Assembly (NCBI GenBank): GCA_050700835.1
Contig: JBOHDX010000054.1
Span: 98,794 to 162,793, forward strand
Source: JBOHDX01 sp050700835
GTDB lineage: Bacteria; Actinomycetota; Actinomycetes; Propionibacteriales; Nocardioidaceae
Direction: 5' to 3'
DNA length: 64,000 bases
Under the pieces are notes generated by a model. That model was not told where the DNA came from, searched no databases, and was given only the letters and a program-made list of their open reading frames with translations. The position numbers were made by a program, and so were the translations under genes. Shown here piece after piece: positions 14,494-25,130 of the stretch (positions are counted from its first letter, which is position 1; each line of letters starts with the position of its first letter).

Positions 14494-17040
14494 TCAGGGT
14501 GACGCGACGAGACCCAGGGACGCCGGGTTCGACAGCAAGCGATGGCGCGGCAGGATCCGCACGGTGTAGCCGAAGGAGCCAGTGCGGTCGAGCGTGACCG
14601 AGCCCGTGAAGCGGTGGCGTCCGCCGGCATAGCTGTCGGCGAGGAGCAGCGGCGTCGCCGTCACGTCGCTCAGGGAGTCGTCGTCGCCGGCCCGGCCGTG
14701 CACCACCTGCACCTGGACATCGTTGGGTCCCAGCTCGCCGAGCACCACGAACACGTCGACCGACAAGGTGGCCCCGACCTCGGGGGTGTCCGGGACGCCC
14801 GCCGCTTCGACGTGCTCCACGCGCACCTGCGGCCAGCCGGCCCTCACCCGCTGCTTCCAGGACGCGAGCTCCGCCGCCCCCGAGTGGTCACCGTCGAGAG
14901 CTCGGGAGATGTCGGCGGTGGGGGCGTACATCTGCATGACGTAGTCGCGGACCATGCGGGTGGCGAGCACCTTCGGGCCCAACGACCTCAAGGTATGACG
15001 GACCATCTCGAGCCAGCGGACCGGCAGGCCCTCCTCGTCGCGGTCATAGAACCGCGCCGCCACCTCCTTCTCGATCAGGTCGTACAACGCGTGCGCCTCG
15101 ATGTCGTCGCGCCGGTCGGGGTCGGCCACGCCGTCCGCCGACGGGATCGCCCAGCCGTTGCTGCCGTCGAAACACTCGTCCCACCACCCGTCGAGGATGG
15201 ACAGGTTGAGCCCGCCGTTGAGGGCCGCCTTCATGCCAGACGTCCCGCACGCCTCGTACGGCCGGAGCGGGTTGTTCAACCAGACATCGCAGCCGGGATA
15301 CAGCGGCTGCGCCATGGCGATGTCGTAGTCGGGCAGGAAGACGATCCGGCGTCGCACATCGGGCTCGTCGGCGAAGCGCACCAGCTCCTGAATCAGGCCC
15401 TTGCCGCCGTCGTCCGCGGGGTGAGCCTTGCCGGCTATCACCAGCTGGATCGGGCGGTCAGGGTGGAGGAGCAGGCTCTTCAACCGCTCCTGGTCACGCA
15501 GCATGAGGGTGAGCCGCTTGTACGACGGCACGCGACGGGCGAACCCGATCGTGAGTATGTCCGGGTCGAGCACGGAGTCCACCCAGCCCAGCTCCGCCGG
15601 GGCTGCCCCGCGTTGCAGCCAGGACTCCCGCAAGCGACGCCGCGCATCGTCGACCAGCCGGCTGCGCAGCACCCGCTTGAGCTCCCAGATCGTCCGCGAC
15701 GGGATCGTCTCGGCCGCTTCGAACACGTCATTCGGGGAGCTCTCGCCGAGCGCCATCACCTCCCGCGCCACCCACGTCGGAGCGTGGACGCCGTTGGTGA
15801 TGTAGCCGATCGGCACCTCGGACTCGTCGAACCCCGGCCAGAGTCCCGCGAACATCGACCGGCTGACGTGGCCGTGCAACCTACTCACGCCGTTGGCCCG
15901 ACCGGACAGCCGGAAGCCCATCACGGCCATGTTGAAGACGCCGGGATCGCCGCCCGGGTAGTCCTCGGCTCCCAGTGCGAGCACCGTCTCCACCGGAACC
16001 GCCGGGCTGCCGGCCTCACCGCCGAAGTGCTGCTCGATCAGGTCGCGCGGGAACCGGTCGATGCCGGCGGCTACAGGCGTGTGCGTGGTGAACACGGTCC
16101 CGGCCCGGGCCAGCTCCATCGCAGCGGCCGGATCGAGCCCCTGCTCGTCGACGAACTCGCGGATCCGCTCGATCCCCAGGAACCCGGCGTGACCCTCGTT
16201 GGTGTGGAACACCTCAGGGGCATCGGTCTTGCTGATCCGGGCATAGATGCGCAGGGCGCGGACACCTCCGATGCCGAGCAGCATCTCCTGCAACAGCCGG
16301 TGCTCGGCGCCACCGCCGTACAACCGGTCGGTCACATCGAAGCCCAGGTCAGGGTTGAGCGTCACGTCGGCGTCGAGCAACAGCAGGGGCACCCGGCCGA
16401 CCTGTGCGAGCCAGATCCGGGCCAGCATGACCTTGCCGCCCGGAAGCGCGATCTGCACATGGGGTACGGACCCGTCGTCCTCGCGCAACAAGGTCAGCGG
16501 CAAGCCGTCGGGATCGTTGACCGGATAGCGCTCCTGCTGCCAGCCCTCCCGCGACAACGACTGCCGGAAGTAGCCGTGCCGGTAGAACAGGCCGACGCCG
16601 ACGATCGGTACGCCGATGTCGCTGGCCGCCTTGAGATGGTCGCCGGCGAGGATCCCGAGTCCGCCGGAGTACTGCGGCAGCACCTCGGTAATGCCGAACT
16701 CCGGAGAGAAGTACGCGATCGCGCGGGGACCGTCTGCGCCGAAGCGCCGCTGGTACCAACGCGGCCCCACGAGGTACTCCTCGAGGTCCCGGTGAGCGGT
16801 GGTCAGGCGGGCCCGGAAGCTCTCGTCGGCGGCCAGCCTGGCCAGCCGCTCGGCAGACAGGCTGCCGAGCAGCCGCGTCGGATCGTGCCCGATGTCCTCC
16901 CACACGCCCGGGTCGATCGAGGCGAAGAGGTCCTGGGTGGGTTGGTGCCAGGACCAACGCAGGTTCGTGACCAGGTTGCCGAGCGGCTGGAGCCCGTCAG
17001 GCAGCACGGGACGGACGGTGAATCGACGGATGGCACGCAC
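14494..17040 (-). CDS. glgP: alpha-glucan phosphorylase
   Basis: GlgP releases glucose-1-phosphate from alpha-1,4-glucan ends. The 848-residue enzyme is of the long actinobacterial type (GT35, as Rv1328): it starts VRAIRRFTVRPVLPDGL, and includes IAYFSPEFGITEVLPQYSGG, HTNEGHAGFLGIERI, PVAAGIDRFPRDLI and the pyridoxal-phosphate region EACGTSGMKAALNGGLNLS, where the Lys binds the cofactor. An extra C-terminal domain ends GYTVRILPRH. I choose GTG 17040 because M. tuberculosis GlgP aligns from there (MKALRRFTV, as I recall it). No clear ribosome site is visible. It is convergent with glgX. Confidence 0.93.
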   Translation of the reverse strand: MRAIRRFTVRPVLPDGLQPLGNLVTNLRWSWHQPTQDLFASIDPGVWEDIGHDPTRLLGSLSAERLARLAADESFRARLTTAHRDLEEYLVGPRWYQRRFGADGPRAIAYFSPEFGITEVLPQYSGGLGILAGDHLKAASDIGVPIVGVGLFYRHGYFRQSLSREGWQQERYPVNDPDGLPLTLLREDDGSVPHVQIALPGGKVMLARIWLAQVGRVPLLLLDADVTLNPDLGFDVTDRLYGGGAEHRLLQEMLLGIGGVRALRIYARISKTDAPEVFHTNEGHAGFLGIERIREFVDEQGLDPAAAMELARAGTVFTTHTPVAAGIDRFPRDLIEQHFGGEAGSPAVPVETVLALGAEDYPGGDPGVFNMAVMGFRLSGRANGVSRLHGHVSRSMFAGLWPGFDESEVPIGYITNGVHAPTWVAREVMALGESSPNDVFEAAETIPSRTIWELKRVLRSRLVDDARRRLRESWLQRGAAPAELGWVDSVLDPDILTIGFARRVPSYKRLTLMLRDQERLKSLLLHPDRPIQLVIAGKAHPADDGGKGLIQELVRFADEPDVRRRIVFLPDYDIAMAQPLYPGCDVWLNNPLRPYEACGTSGMKAALNGGLNLSILDGWWDECFDGSNGWAIPSADGVADPDRRDDIEAHALYDLIEKEVAARFYDRDEEGLPVRWLEMVRHTLRSLGPKVLATRMVRDYVMQMYAPTADISRALDGDHSGAAELASWKQRVRAGWPQVRVEHVEAAGVPDTPEVGATLSVDVFVVLGELGPNDVQVQVVHGRAGDDDSLSDVTATPLLLADSYAGGRHRFTGSVTLDRTGSFGYTVRILPRHRLLSNPASLGLVASP

Positions 17041-17103
17041 GACACGACCGTACAAGCACAGCACGGACGCGAGCCACGCGACCGAGATCACGCGGAAACC
17101 CCA

Positions 17104-17162
17104 CTGTAAGACTAGTAATCGTATAAGGTTTAGCGAGTTCACCTCATCTAGTCACGCAGGAG
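17104..17162 (+). promoter_or_regulatory. AT-rich promoter region of the ABC transporter operon
   Basis: This is a short AT-rich patch in otherwise GC-rich DNA, just before the substrate-binding protein. It contains a possible -10 element, TATAAG at 17122-17127, inside an inverted pair GACTAG (17110-17115) and CTAGTC (17148-17153), 32 bases apart. AGGAG at 17158-17162 is the ribosome site. A regulator site for sulfur or nitrogen supply would fit the operon, but no known motif is recognised. Confidence 0.45.
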
Positions 17163-17167
17163 CCCCG

Positions 17168-18211
17168 TTGAGAACCATGCCTCTGCGCCGCCGGCGCCTC
17201 ATCGTCGGTGCGACCATTGCCGCCCTGTCCGCGCCCGGCCTGAGTGCCTGCAGCTCGAGCACCGACCCCCAGGTCAGGCTCGGCTACTTCCCCAACCTCA
17301 CCCACGCCACCGCTATCATCGGCATCGACCGGGGCTACTTCGAGGCAGTCCTCAAGGGCGACAACGCGTCCCTCACCACCCAGACCTTCAACTCCGGCTC
17401 CGACACCGTCAGCGCACTGCTCAGCGGTGGGCTGGACGCCACGTTCATCGGTCCGTCGCCGGCCCTGACGGCGTTCGTGCAGTCCCACGGGTCCGCGGTC
17501 AGGATCGTGTCGGGTGCCGCCTCCGGCGGGGCCGCGCTGGTGGTCCAGCCGAACATCTCCAGCATCGCGCAGCTGAAGGGGCAGAAGGTCGCGACGCCGG
17601 GTCTGGGCAACACCCAGGACGTGGCCGCCCGGTACTACTTCAAGTCCAAGGGCTTCACCACCGACCAGAACGGCGGTGGCGACATCTCGATCGTGCCGCA
17701 GGACAACAGCGTCACCCTCCAGGCGTTCCAGCAGAAGCAGATCGCCGGCGCATGGGTCCCGGAGCCGTACGCCAGCCTCCTGGTCCATGACGGCGGCAAG
17801 GTGCTCGTCAACGAGTCCAGCCTGTGGCCACAGGGCAGGTTCGTGACCACGCAGCTGCTGGTGCGTACACAGTTCCTCAAGGACCACCCGAATCTGGTGG
17901 CGGACCTCGTCAAGGCCACCGTCCAGGCGAACCAGTTCATCAACGCCCACTCCGACCAGGCGAAGACGATCGTCGGCGAGCAGCTGGTGAAGCTGACGCA
18001 GTCGAAGCTGGCCGCATCGGTGCTCACGTCCGCATGGGGAAACCTGACGTTCACAGACGACCCGTTGGCGAGCACGCTCAGCCGGGACGCCAAGCATGCC
18101 GAGTCCGTGGGACTCCTGAGCGACGTACCGCCGGTCAGCGGGTTGTACGACCTGAGCCCGCTCAACAACGTCCTGAAGTCGATGGGCAAGCCCGAGGTGG
18201 CGACACCATGA
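17168..18211 (+). CDS. sulfonate/nitrate-type ABC transporter substrate-binding lipoprotein
   Basis: This secreted lipoprotein captures the substrate for the downstream ATPase and permease. It has a twin-basic RRRR start, a hydrophobic signal segment and the lipobox LSAC (Cys about residue 27). The mature part matches the SsuA/TauA/NrtA fold: VRLGYFPNLTHATAIIGIDR, LLSGGLDATFIGPSPAL and IAGAWVPEPYASLL. TTG 17168 lies 5 bases after AGGAG and is preferred; ATG 17177 would lose three residues but has poor spacing. The end overlaps the ATPase start by ATGA. The substrate may be an aliphatic sulfonate, taurine or a related anion and cannot be told from sequence alone. Confidence 0.88.
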   Translation: MRTMPLRRRRLIVGATIAALSAPGLSACSSSTDPQVRLGYFPNLTHATAIIGIDRGYFEAVLKGDNASLTTQTFNSGSDTVSALLSGGLDATFIGPSPALTAFVQSHGSAVRIVSGAASGGAALVVQPNISSIAQLKGQKVATPGLGNTQDVAARYYFKSKGFTTDQNGGGDISIVPQDNSVTLQAFQQKQIAGAWVPEPYASLLVHDGGKVLVNESSLWPQGRFVTTQLLVRTQFLKDHPNLVADLVKATVQANQFINAHSDQAKTIVGEQLVKLTQSKLAASVLTSAWGNLTFTDDPLASTLSRDAKHAESVGLLSDVPPVSGLYDLSPLNNVLKSMGKPEVATP

Positions 18212-18975
18212 CCGCCCTCACCGATCTCGGGACGCCGGCCATCACGATCACCGGGGTCAGCAAGGAGTTCGGCGCCGGGGCACAGCACAGCGTGGCCCTC
18301 CGGGACGTCACGTTGGAGGTCTATCGAGGCGAGTTCCTCTGCCTCGTGGGCGCTAGCGGCTGCGGCAAGAGCACCCTGCTGAACCTCGTCGCGGGTCTCG
18401 ACCGGCCGAGCAGCGGCACGGTCGACCGGCTGGACAACCGAGTGGCGTTCATGTTCCAGGATTCGACGCTATTCCCGTGGCTCACCCTGTGGCAGAACGT
18501 CGAGCTGGCGCTGAAGCTGAGCGACTACCCGAAGGACCACCGGAAGGCGCGGGTCGAGGAGCTGCTCGACCTCGTCCACCTCGGTGGGCGCGGCAAGCGC
18601 CGCCCGCACGAGCTGTCCGGGGGGATGCGGCAGCGCGGCGCGCTCGCCCGGGTGCTGGCCCAGGAGGCGGACATCGTGTTAATGGACGAGCCGTTCGCGG
18701 CACTGGACGCCATGACCCGCGACTCGATGCACGACGAGCTCGAAAAGATCTGGCAGCGCCTCCGGCTGACCGTCGTCTTCGTTACCCACAACGTGCGCGA
18801 GGCGGTACGCCTGTCCGACCGAACCATCCTGATGGAGTCCGGACCCGGGCGGGTCAAGAGCGAGTGGCGGGTGGATCTCCCTCGACCCCGGCACCTCGAC
18901 GACGCCAAGGTCGCCGAGATGTCCGGGCGTCTCACCGACGAGTTGAAGGCCGAGGTGGCTCGCCATGTCCGTTGA
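18208..18975 (+). CDS. ABC transporter ATPase, SsuB/TauB type
   Basis: The ATPase energises the transporter encoded with its neighbours. The 255-residue protein has Walker A (GASGCGKST), the Q-loop (FMFQDSTLFPWLT), the signature LSGGMRQR, Walker B (IVLMDEPFAALD) and the switch His in FVTHNVREA. The FPW in the Q-loop region is typical of the nitrate/sulfonate/taurine branch. It overlaps the upstream binding-protein gene by four bases and the permease by eleven, so the three are translationally coupled. Confidence 0.93.
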   Translation: MTALTDLGTPAITITGVSKEFGAGAQHSVALRDVTLEVYRGEFLCLVGASGCGKSTLLNLVAGLDRPSSGTVDRLDNRVAFMFQDSTLFPWLTLWQNVELALKLSDYPKDHRKARVEELLDLVHLGGRGKRRPHELSGGMRQRGALARVLAQEADIVLMDEPFAALDAMTRDSMHDELEKIWQRLRLTVVFVTHNVREAVRLSDRTILMESGPGRVKSEWRVDLPRPRHLDDAKVAEMSGRLTDELKAEVARHVR

Positions 18976-19858
18976 CACCCTGGACGCCCAGGAGCTGGAG
19001 ATCGAGGAGGGCGCCGTCGCCGCGGCGCCACCGCGTGACCGGGCCGTCAGCGTTGTCACGCGCACCTGGGGCGGCCTGTGGCCCAAGCTGCTGGCCGTCG
19101 GCACCGTGCTCGCTGTCTGGCAGTCGCTCTACTCCTTCCACTGGAGGCCGGAGTTCCTGTTCGCATCGCCGTCGCAGACGTTCGGCTTCCTCGGCGACGA
19201 GGCGACAGGTCACTCCCAGTTCGGTCAGAACACGTTCTGGCAGGCCTGTGCCACCACGTTGCAGCGGGGCGTCGTCGGCTTCGCGTTCGCACTCGCGGTC
19301 GGCAGCGTCGTCGGCATCGCGGTGTCGCAGTGGCGGGTGTTGCGCAGCGCGGTCGGCTCGATGATCACCGGTCTGCAGACCATGCCCTCGATCGCGTGGT
19401 TCCCGTTCGCCATGCTCGTCTTCGGGCTCGACGAGTCCGCGATCATGTTCGTGATCATCCTCGGCGCGGCACCGTCGATCGCCAACGGCATCATCAGCGG
19501 CATCGACGACATCCAGCCCAACCTGCTCCGGGCCGGTCACATGCTGGGTGCCCGTGGCCTCGACCGGTACCGCTACGTGGTGCTGCCGGCGGCGCTGCCG
19601 TCCTACGTCGCCGGACTGAAGCAGGGTTGGGCGTTCGCCTGGCGAAGCCTGCTGGCCGGCGAGCTGCTGGTGACGATCCCCGGGCATCCGTCGCTCGGCG
19701 CAACGCTGGACAACGCCCGCAACAGCGGCAACTCGGCTCAGCTGATGGGGATCATGATCGTCGTGCTCGTCATCGGCATGGTGATCGACCTGTTCTTCAC
19801 CAAGGCGACCGCGACGATCCACAGTCGTCGGGGCCTCACCGGCATGTCCACCGGCTGA
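18965..19858 (+). CDS. ABC transporter permease, SsuC/TauC type
   Basis: This 297-residue inner-membrane protein has about six transmembrane helices. It carries the coupling EAA-type loop GAAPSIANGIISGIDDIQPNLLRAGHMLGA, described here by its central residues GISGIDD and LRAGHMLGA, followed by RYVVLPAALPSYVAGL. The aromatic-Pro segment TMPSIAWFPFAML is characteristic of the SsuC/TauC/NrtB branch. It is the last gene of the three-gene transporter. Only 55 bases separate it from glgE on the same strand, so read-through is possible. Confidence 0.92.
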   Translation: MSVDTLDAQELEIEEGAVAAAPPRDRAVSVVTRTWGGLWPKLLAVGTVLAVWQSLYSFHWRPEFLFASPSQTFGFLGDEATGHSQFGQNTFWQACATTLQRGVVGFAFALAVGSVVGIAVSQWRVLRSAVGSMITGLQTMPSIAWFPFAMLVFGLDESAIMFVIILGAAPSIANGIISGIDDIQPNLLRAGHMLGARGLDRYRYVVLPAALPSYVAGLKQGWAFAWRSLLAGELLVTIPGHPSLGATLDNARNSGNSAQLMGIMIVVLVIGMVIDLFFTKATATIHSRRGLTGMSTG

Positions 19859-19913
19859 CCGCCATCCTCGGGCGGACGTGCCGCCGGTGGTCGTTCTCGC
19901 TAGGTTGGGCGCG

Positions 19914-21919
19914 ATGATTGCGCGCATCCCGATCATGGACGTCGCCCCGGTGGTCGAGGGCGGCGTCTACCCCGTCAAGGCGACTGTCGGCGAGACGTTC
20001 CAGGTCGCGGCGACTGTGTTCCGCGAGGGCCACGACCAGCTCGGCGCCGGCGTGGTCCTGACCGATCCGCAGGGCGTGGACCGGCCCCTGGTACGCCTGG
20101 ACGCCACCGACGTGGTCGATCGCTACGGCGCCTCCGTGCGGGCCGACACTCCGGGCGCGTGGACGTTCCGGATCGAGTCGTGGAGCGATCCGTACGCCAC
20201 CTGGCGCCACGACGCCGAGATCAAGATCGCGGCCGGAGTGGACGTCGACCTGATGTTGGACGAGGGCGCCCTCGTCCTGGGCCGGGCCGCCAAGGCGCTC
20301 GGCCGCGGTAGTACGGCCGAGCGCAAGACTCTGACGTCGGCCCTGTCGACCATCCGGGACTCACGGCTGCCGGTGTCCGTGCGGCTGGCGGCCGCGACCG
20401 ACGTGGACGTCCTGGACGTGATGGACCGGAACCCGCTGCGTGACCTGGTCGGCCGGTCCACGCCCTTTCCCGTCTACGTGGACCGGGTCCGGGCGTTGTA
20501 CGGCGCCTGGTACGAGTTCTTCCCGCGTTCTGAGGGCGCCTATGTCAAGGCGGACGGGACGGTAGTCACCGGCACTCTGGTCACGGCGGCCCGACGGCTC
20601 GACGCCGTGGCGGCCATGGGCTTCGACGTGATCTACCTGCCGCCGATCCACCCGATCGGCACGGTCAACCGCAAGGGTCCCAACAACACCCTCGACCCCG
20701 GCCGCCGCGACACCGGCTCACCCTGGGCGATCGGGTCCCGGGACGGTGGGCACGACGCGATCCATCCGGCCCTCGGTGACCTCGACGACTTCGACGCGTT
20801 CGTGGCGCGGGCCGGCGCACTCGGCCTCGAGGTTGCGCTCGACCTGGCGCTGCAGTGTGCCCCGGACCATCCGTGGGTACGAGCCCACCCGGAGTGGTTC
20901 ACCACCCGCGCCGACGGGACCATCGCGTACGCGGAGAACCCGCCGAAGACGTACCAGGACATCTATCCGTTGAACTTCGACAACGACTTCGACGGGTTGT
21001 ACGCCGAGGTTCTTCGGGTCGCGCGGCACTGGATGAGCCACGGCGTCCGGATCTTCAGGGTCGACAACCCGCACACCAAGCCGTTGGGGTTCTGGGAGCG
21101 GCTGCTCGCCGAGATCAAGATGTCCGACCCTGACGTGGTGTTCCTGTCCGAGGCGTTCACGCGGCCGGCCATGATGCGCGGGCTCGCGACCGTCGGCTTC
21201 CACCAGTCCTACACCTACTTCACCTGGCGCAACGCCCGGTGGGAGCTTGCGGAGTACCTCGACGAGCTGTCCCACGCCACCAGCGACGTGCTGCGCCCGA
21301 ACCTGTTCGTGAACACCCCCGACATCCTTCCGGAGTACCTCCAGCACGGAGGACCGCCGGCGTTCCGGATCCGCGCCACCATCGCGGCCACGGCGGGACC
21401 ATCGTGGGGCGTGTACGCCGGGTTCGAGCTGTTCGAGCACGTCGCCGTCCGCCCCGGCAGCGAGGAGTACCTCGACTCGGAGAAGTACCAGATCCGGGTC
21501 CGTGACTGGGACCGGATCCGCAAGGAGGGCTGGTCCCTGGCGCCCTACCTCACTCGGCTGAACGCGATCCGTCGCGCCCACCCGGCGTTGCACGAGCTGC
21601 GCAACCTGACGGTTCACTCGGCCGACAACGACGCCGTGCTGTGCTTCTCCAAACGGGTCACCGCCCCCGACGGGTCCGACGACACCGTGCTCGTCGTGGT
21701 CAACGTCGACCCACACGCTGCGCGGGAGTGCACGGTGCATCTGGACATGCCGGCCCTCGGGCTGCAGTGGCAGGAGACGTTCGTGGCCCACGACGAGATC
21801 ACCGGTCAGGCGTGGACCTGGGGTGAGCACAACTACGTGCGCCTCGACCCGCACGACGAGCCGGCGCACGTGATCCACGTACGCGGCCATCACCGGGCGG
21901 CCGACGGGGGTGGCGTGGC

Positions 21920-21923
<4 letters not shown>
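19914..21923 (+). CDS. glgE: alpha-1,4-glucan:maltose-1-phosphate maltosyltransferase
   Basis: GlgE extends alpha-glucan by transferring maltose from maltose-1-phosphate. The 669-residue enzyme has the N-terminal immunoglobulin-like and insert domains (VEGGVYPVKATVGETFQVAA) followed by a GH13_3 barrel. Family-specific segments include IHPIGTVNRKGPNN, YPLNFDND, the nucleophile Asp in IFRVDNPHTKP and the acid/base Glu in VFLSEAFTRP. ATG 19914 begins the usual MIARIPI start. It overlaps treS by ATGA and begins the treS, maltokinase and glgB run, so product and substrate enzymes are made together. Confidence 0.95.
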
Positions 21924-23668
<1,745 letters not shown>

Positions 23669-23678
23669 GAGAGGACGA

Positions 23679-25055
23679 ATGACCAAGCTGGCGGCGCATC
23701 CGGACCGACTCACCCACTACCTCGGTGCGCAGCGGTGGTTCTCCGGTGACGCCGATCAGATCCAGGTGGTCGCGGTGGAGCAGTTGCCGTGGTTGTCCGA
23801 GACATCCGAGCCGCTGGTCAGGGTGGAGCTCGTCAGCATCGAGGCCGGCCGACGGCCGTTGACCTATCAGGTGCCACTGGCCTACTACCGCGAGCAGCAG
23901 GACCACCTCGAGCACGCCTCGGTCGGCGTCTTCGACGACGCCGAGCACGGTCGGTTGTTCGGCTACGACGCGCTGCGCGACAAGGACGCCGTGATGGCGT
24001 TGATGCGCGGGTTCGAGTCGCCGGGTGAGCACGGCGGTCTCAGCTTCCGCACCCTCGGTCCGGTGCGGCTCGACGAGGCGGCCGCCCCGGTCGTCCTCAC
24101 CGCCGAGCAGAGCAACACGTCGGTGATCGTCGGGGACGACCTGCTGCTGAAGGTCTTCCGCAAGGTTGAGGCCGGCCGCAACCCCGACATCGAGGTGCAC
24201 GACGTGCTCACCCGGGCCGGGTCGGACGTCGTGGCGCCGTTGCGCGGCTGGATCCAGGCAGGCCAGCCGGCAGAGGGCGCGGGCTACGACCTCGGGATGC
24301 TGCAGGAGTTCCTGCGCACCGCGACCGACGGCTGGGACTACGCCCGGCACAGCGTGCGCGACCTGTTCAACGAGGGCGACCTGTACGCCTACGAGGTGGG
24401 CGGCGACTTCGCTGGTGAGTCCGAGCGCCTCGGCGAGGTCACGGCCCGCATGCACGTGGCGCTGGCGCAGAGCCTCACGACCGCCGTTTGGGACCGCGCC
24501 GACCTCGCCGCCCTGGTCGTCCGCCTCGACGGACGCCTCGACGCGGCGGTCGCTGCGGTCCCCGAGCTGTCCGACCGGCGGTCCGCTCTGGCCGAGGCGT
24601 ACCGCGCTCTCGACGGGCTCGAGGCCCCGGTGCCGGTGCAGCGGGTGCATGGCGACCTTCACCTCGGACAGACACTGCGCACCGTCGACGGGTGGCGGAT
24701 CATCGACTTCGAGGGCGAGCCGGCGACCCCGTTGACGGACCGGGTCGCGCTCGACTCACCGATGCGCGACGTCTCGGGCATGTTGCGGTCGTTCGAGTAC
24801 GCGGCACACTCGGTGTCGCCGCCGATGGGCGACGACAACCAGCTGGCGCACCGTGCGGCCGAGTGGAGCGAGCGCAACCGGGACGCGTTCTGCACGGGCT
24901 ACGCGGCCGAGTCCGGGACGGATCTTGACGCCGTGCAGCCGTTGCTCCGGGCGTACGAGATCGACAAGGCCGTCTACGAGGTGGTGTACGAGGTTCATCA
25001 CCGGCCCACCTGGGCAGAGATCCCGATGCGCGCCGTCGACCGCCTCGCCGGTTGA
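23679..25055 (+). CDS. mak: maltokinase
   Basis: The enzyme phosphorylates maltose to maltose-1-phosphate, the donor for GlgE. The 458-residue product (Pep2/Mak type) has the mixed N-terminal cap (LGAQRWFSGDADQI) and an aminoglycoside-phosphotransferase-like kinase core. QRVHGDLHLGQTL supplies the catalytic Asp, and WRIIDFEGEP the metal-binding Asp. ATG 23679 lies after GAGAGGACGA and ten bases past the treS stop. ATG 23658 is also in frame but overlaps treS. It is the third gene of the glgE-treS-mak group. Confidence 0.92.
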   Translation: MTKLAAHPDRLTHYLGAQRWFSGDADQIQVVAVEQLPWLSETSEPLVRVELVSIEAGRRPLTYQVPLAYYREQQDHLEHASVGVFDDAEHGRLFGYDALRDKDAVMALMRGFESPGEHGGLSFRTLGPVRLDEAAAPVVLTAEQSNTSVIVGDDLLLKVFRKVEAGRNPDIEVHDVLTRAGSDVVAPLRGWIQAGQPAEGAGYDLGMLQEFLRTATDGWDYARHSVRDLFNEGDLYAYEVGGDFAGESERLGEVTARMHVALAQSLTTAVWDRADLAALVVRLDGRLDAAVAAVPELSDRRSALAEAYRALDGLEAPVPVQRVHGDLHLGQTLRTVDGWRIIDFEGEPATPLTDRVALDSPMRDVSGMLRSFEYAAHSVSPPMGDDNQLAHRAAEWSERNRDAFCTGYAAESGTDLDAVQPLLRAYEIDKAVYEVVYEVHHRPTWAEIPMRAVDRLAG

Positions 25056-25130
25056 CCCCCCACCCCCCCGGCGCACACCCCCGGGGCTTCTCGCAATTGC
25101 GTGGGGCGGGGCCGTGAGAGGCTGGCCGTT

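Noticed and set aside
14542..17109. An 855-codon plus-strand frame opposite glgP
   Set aside because: It mirrors the codon pattern of glgP and has no domain signature.
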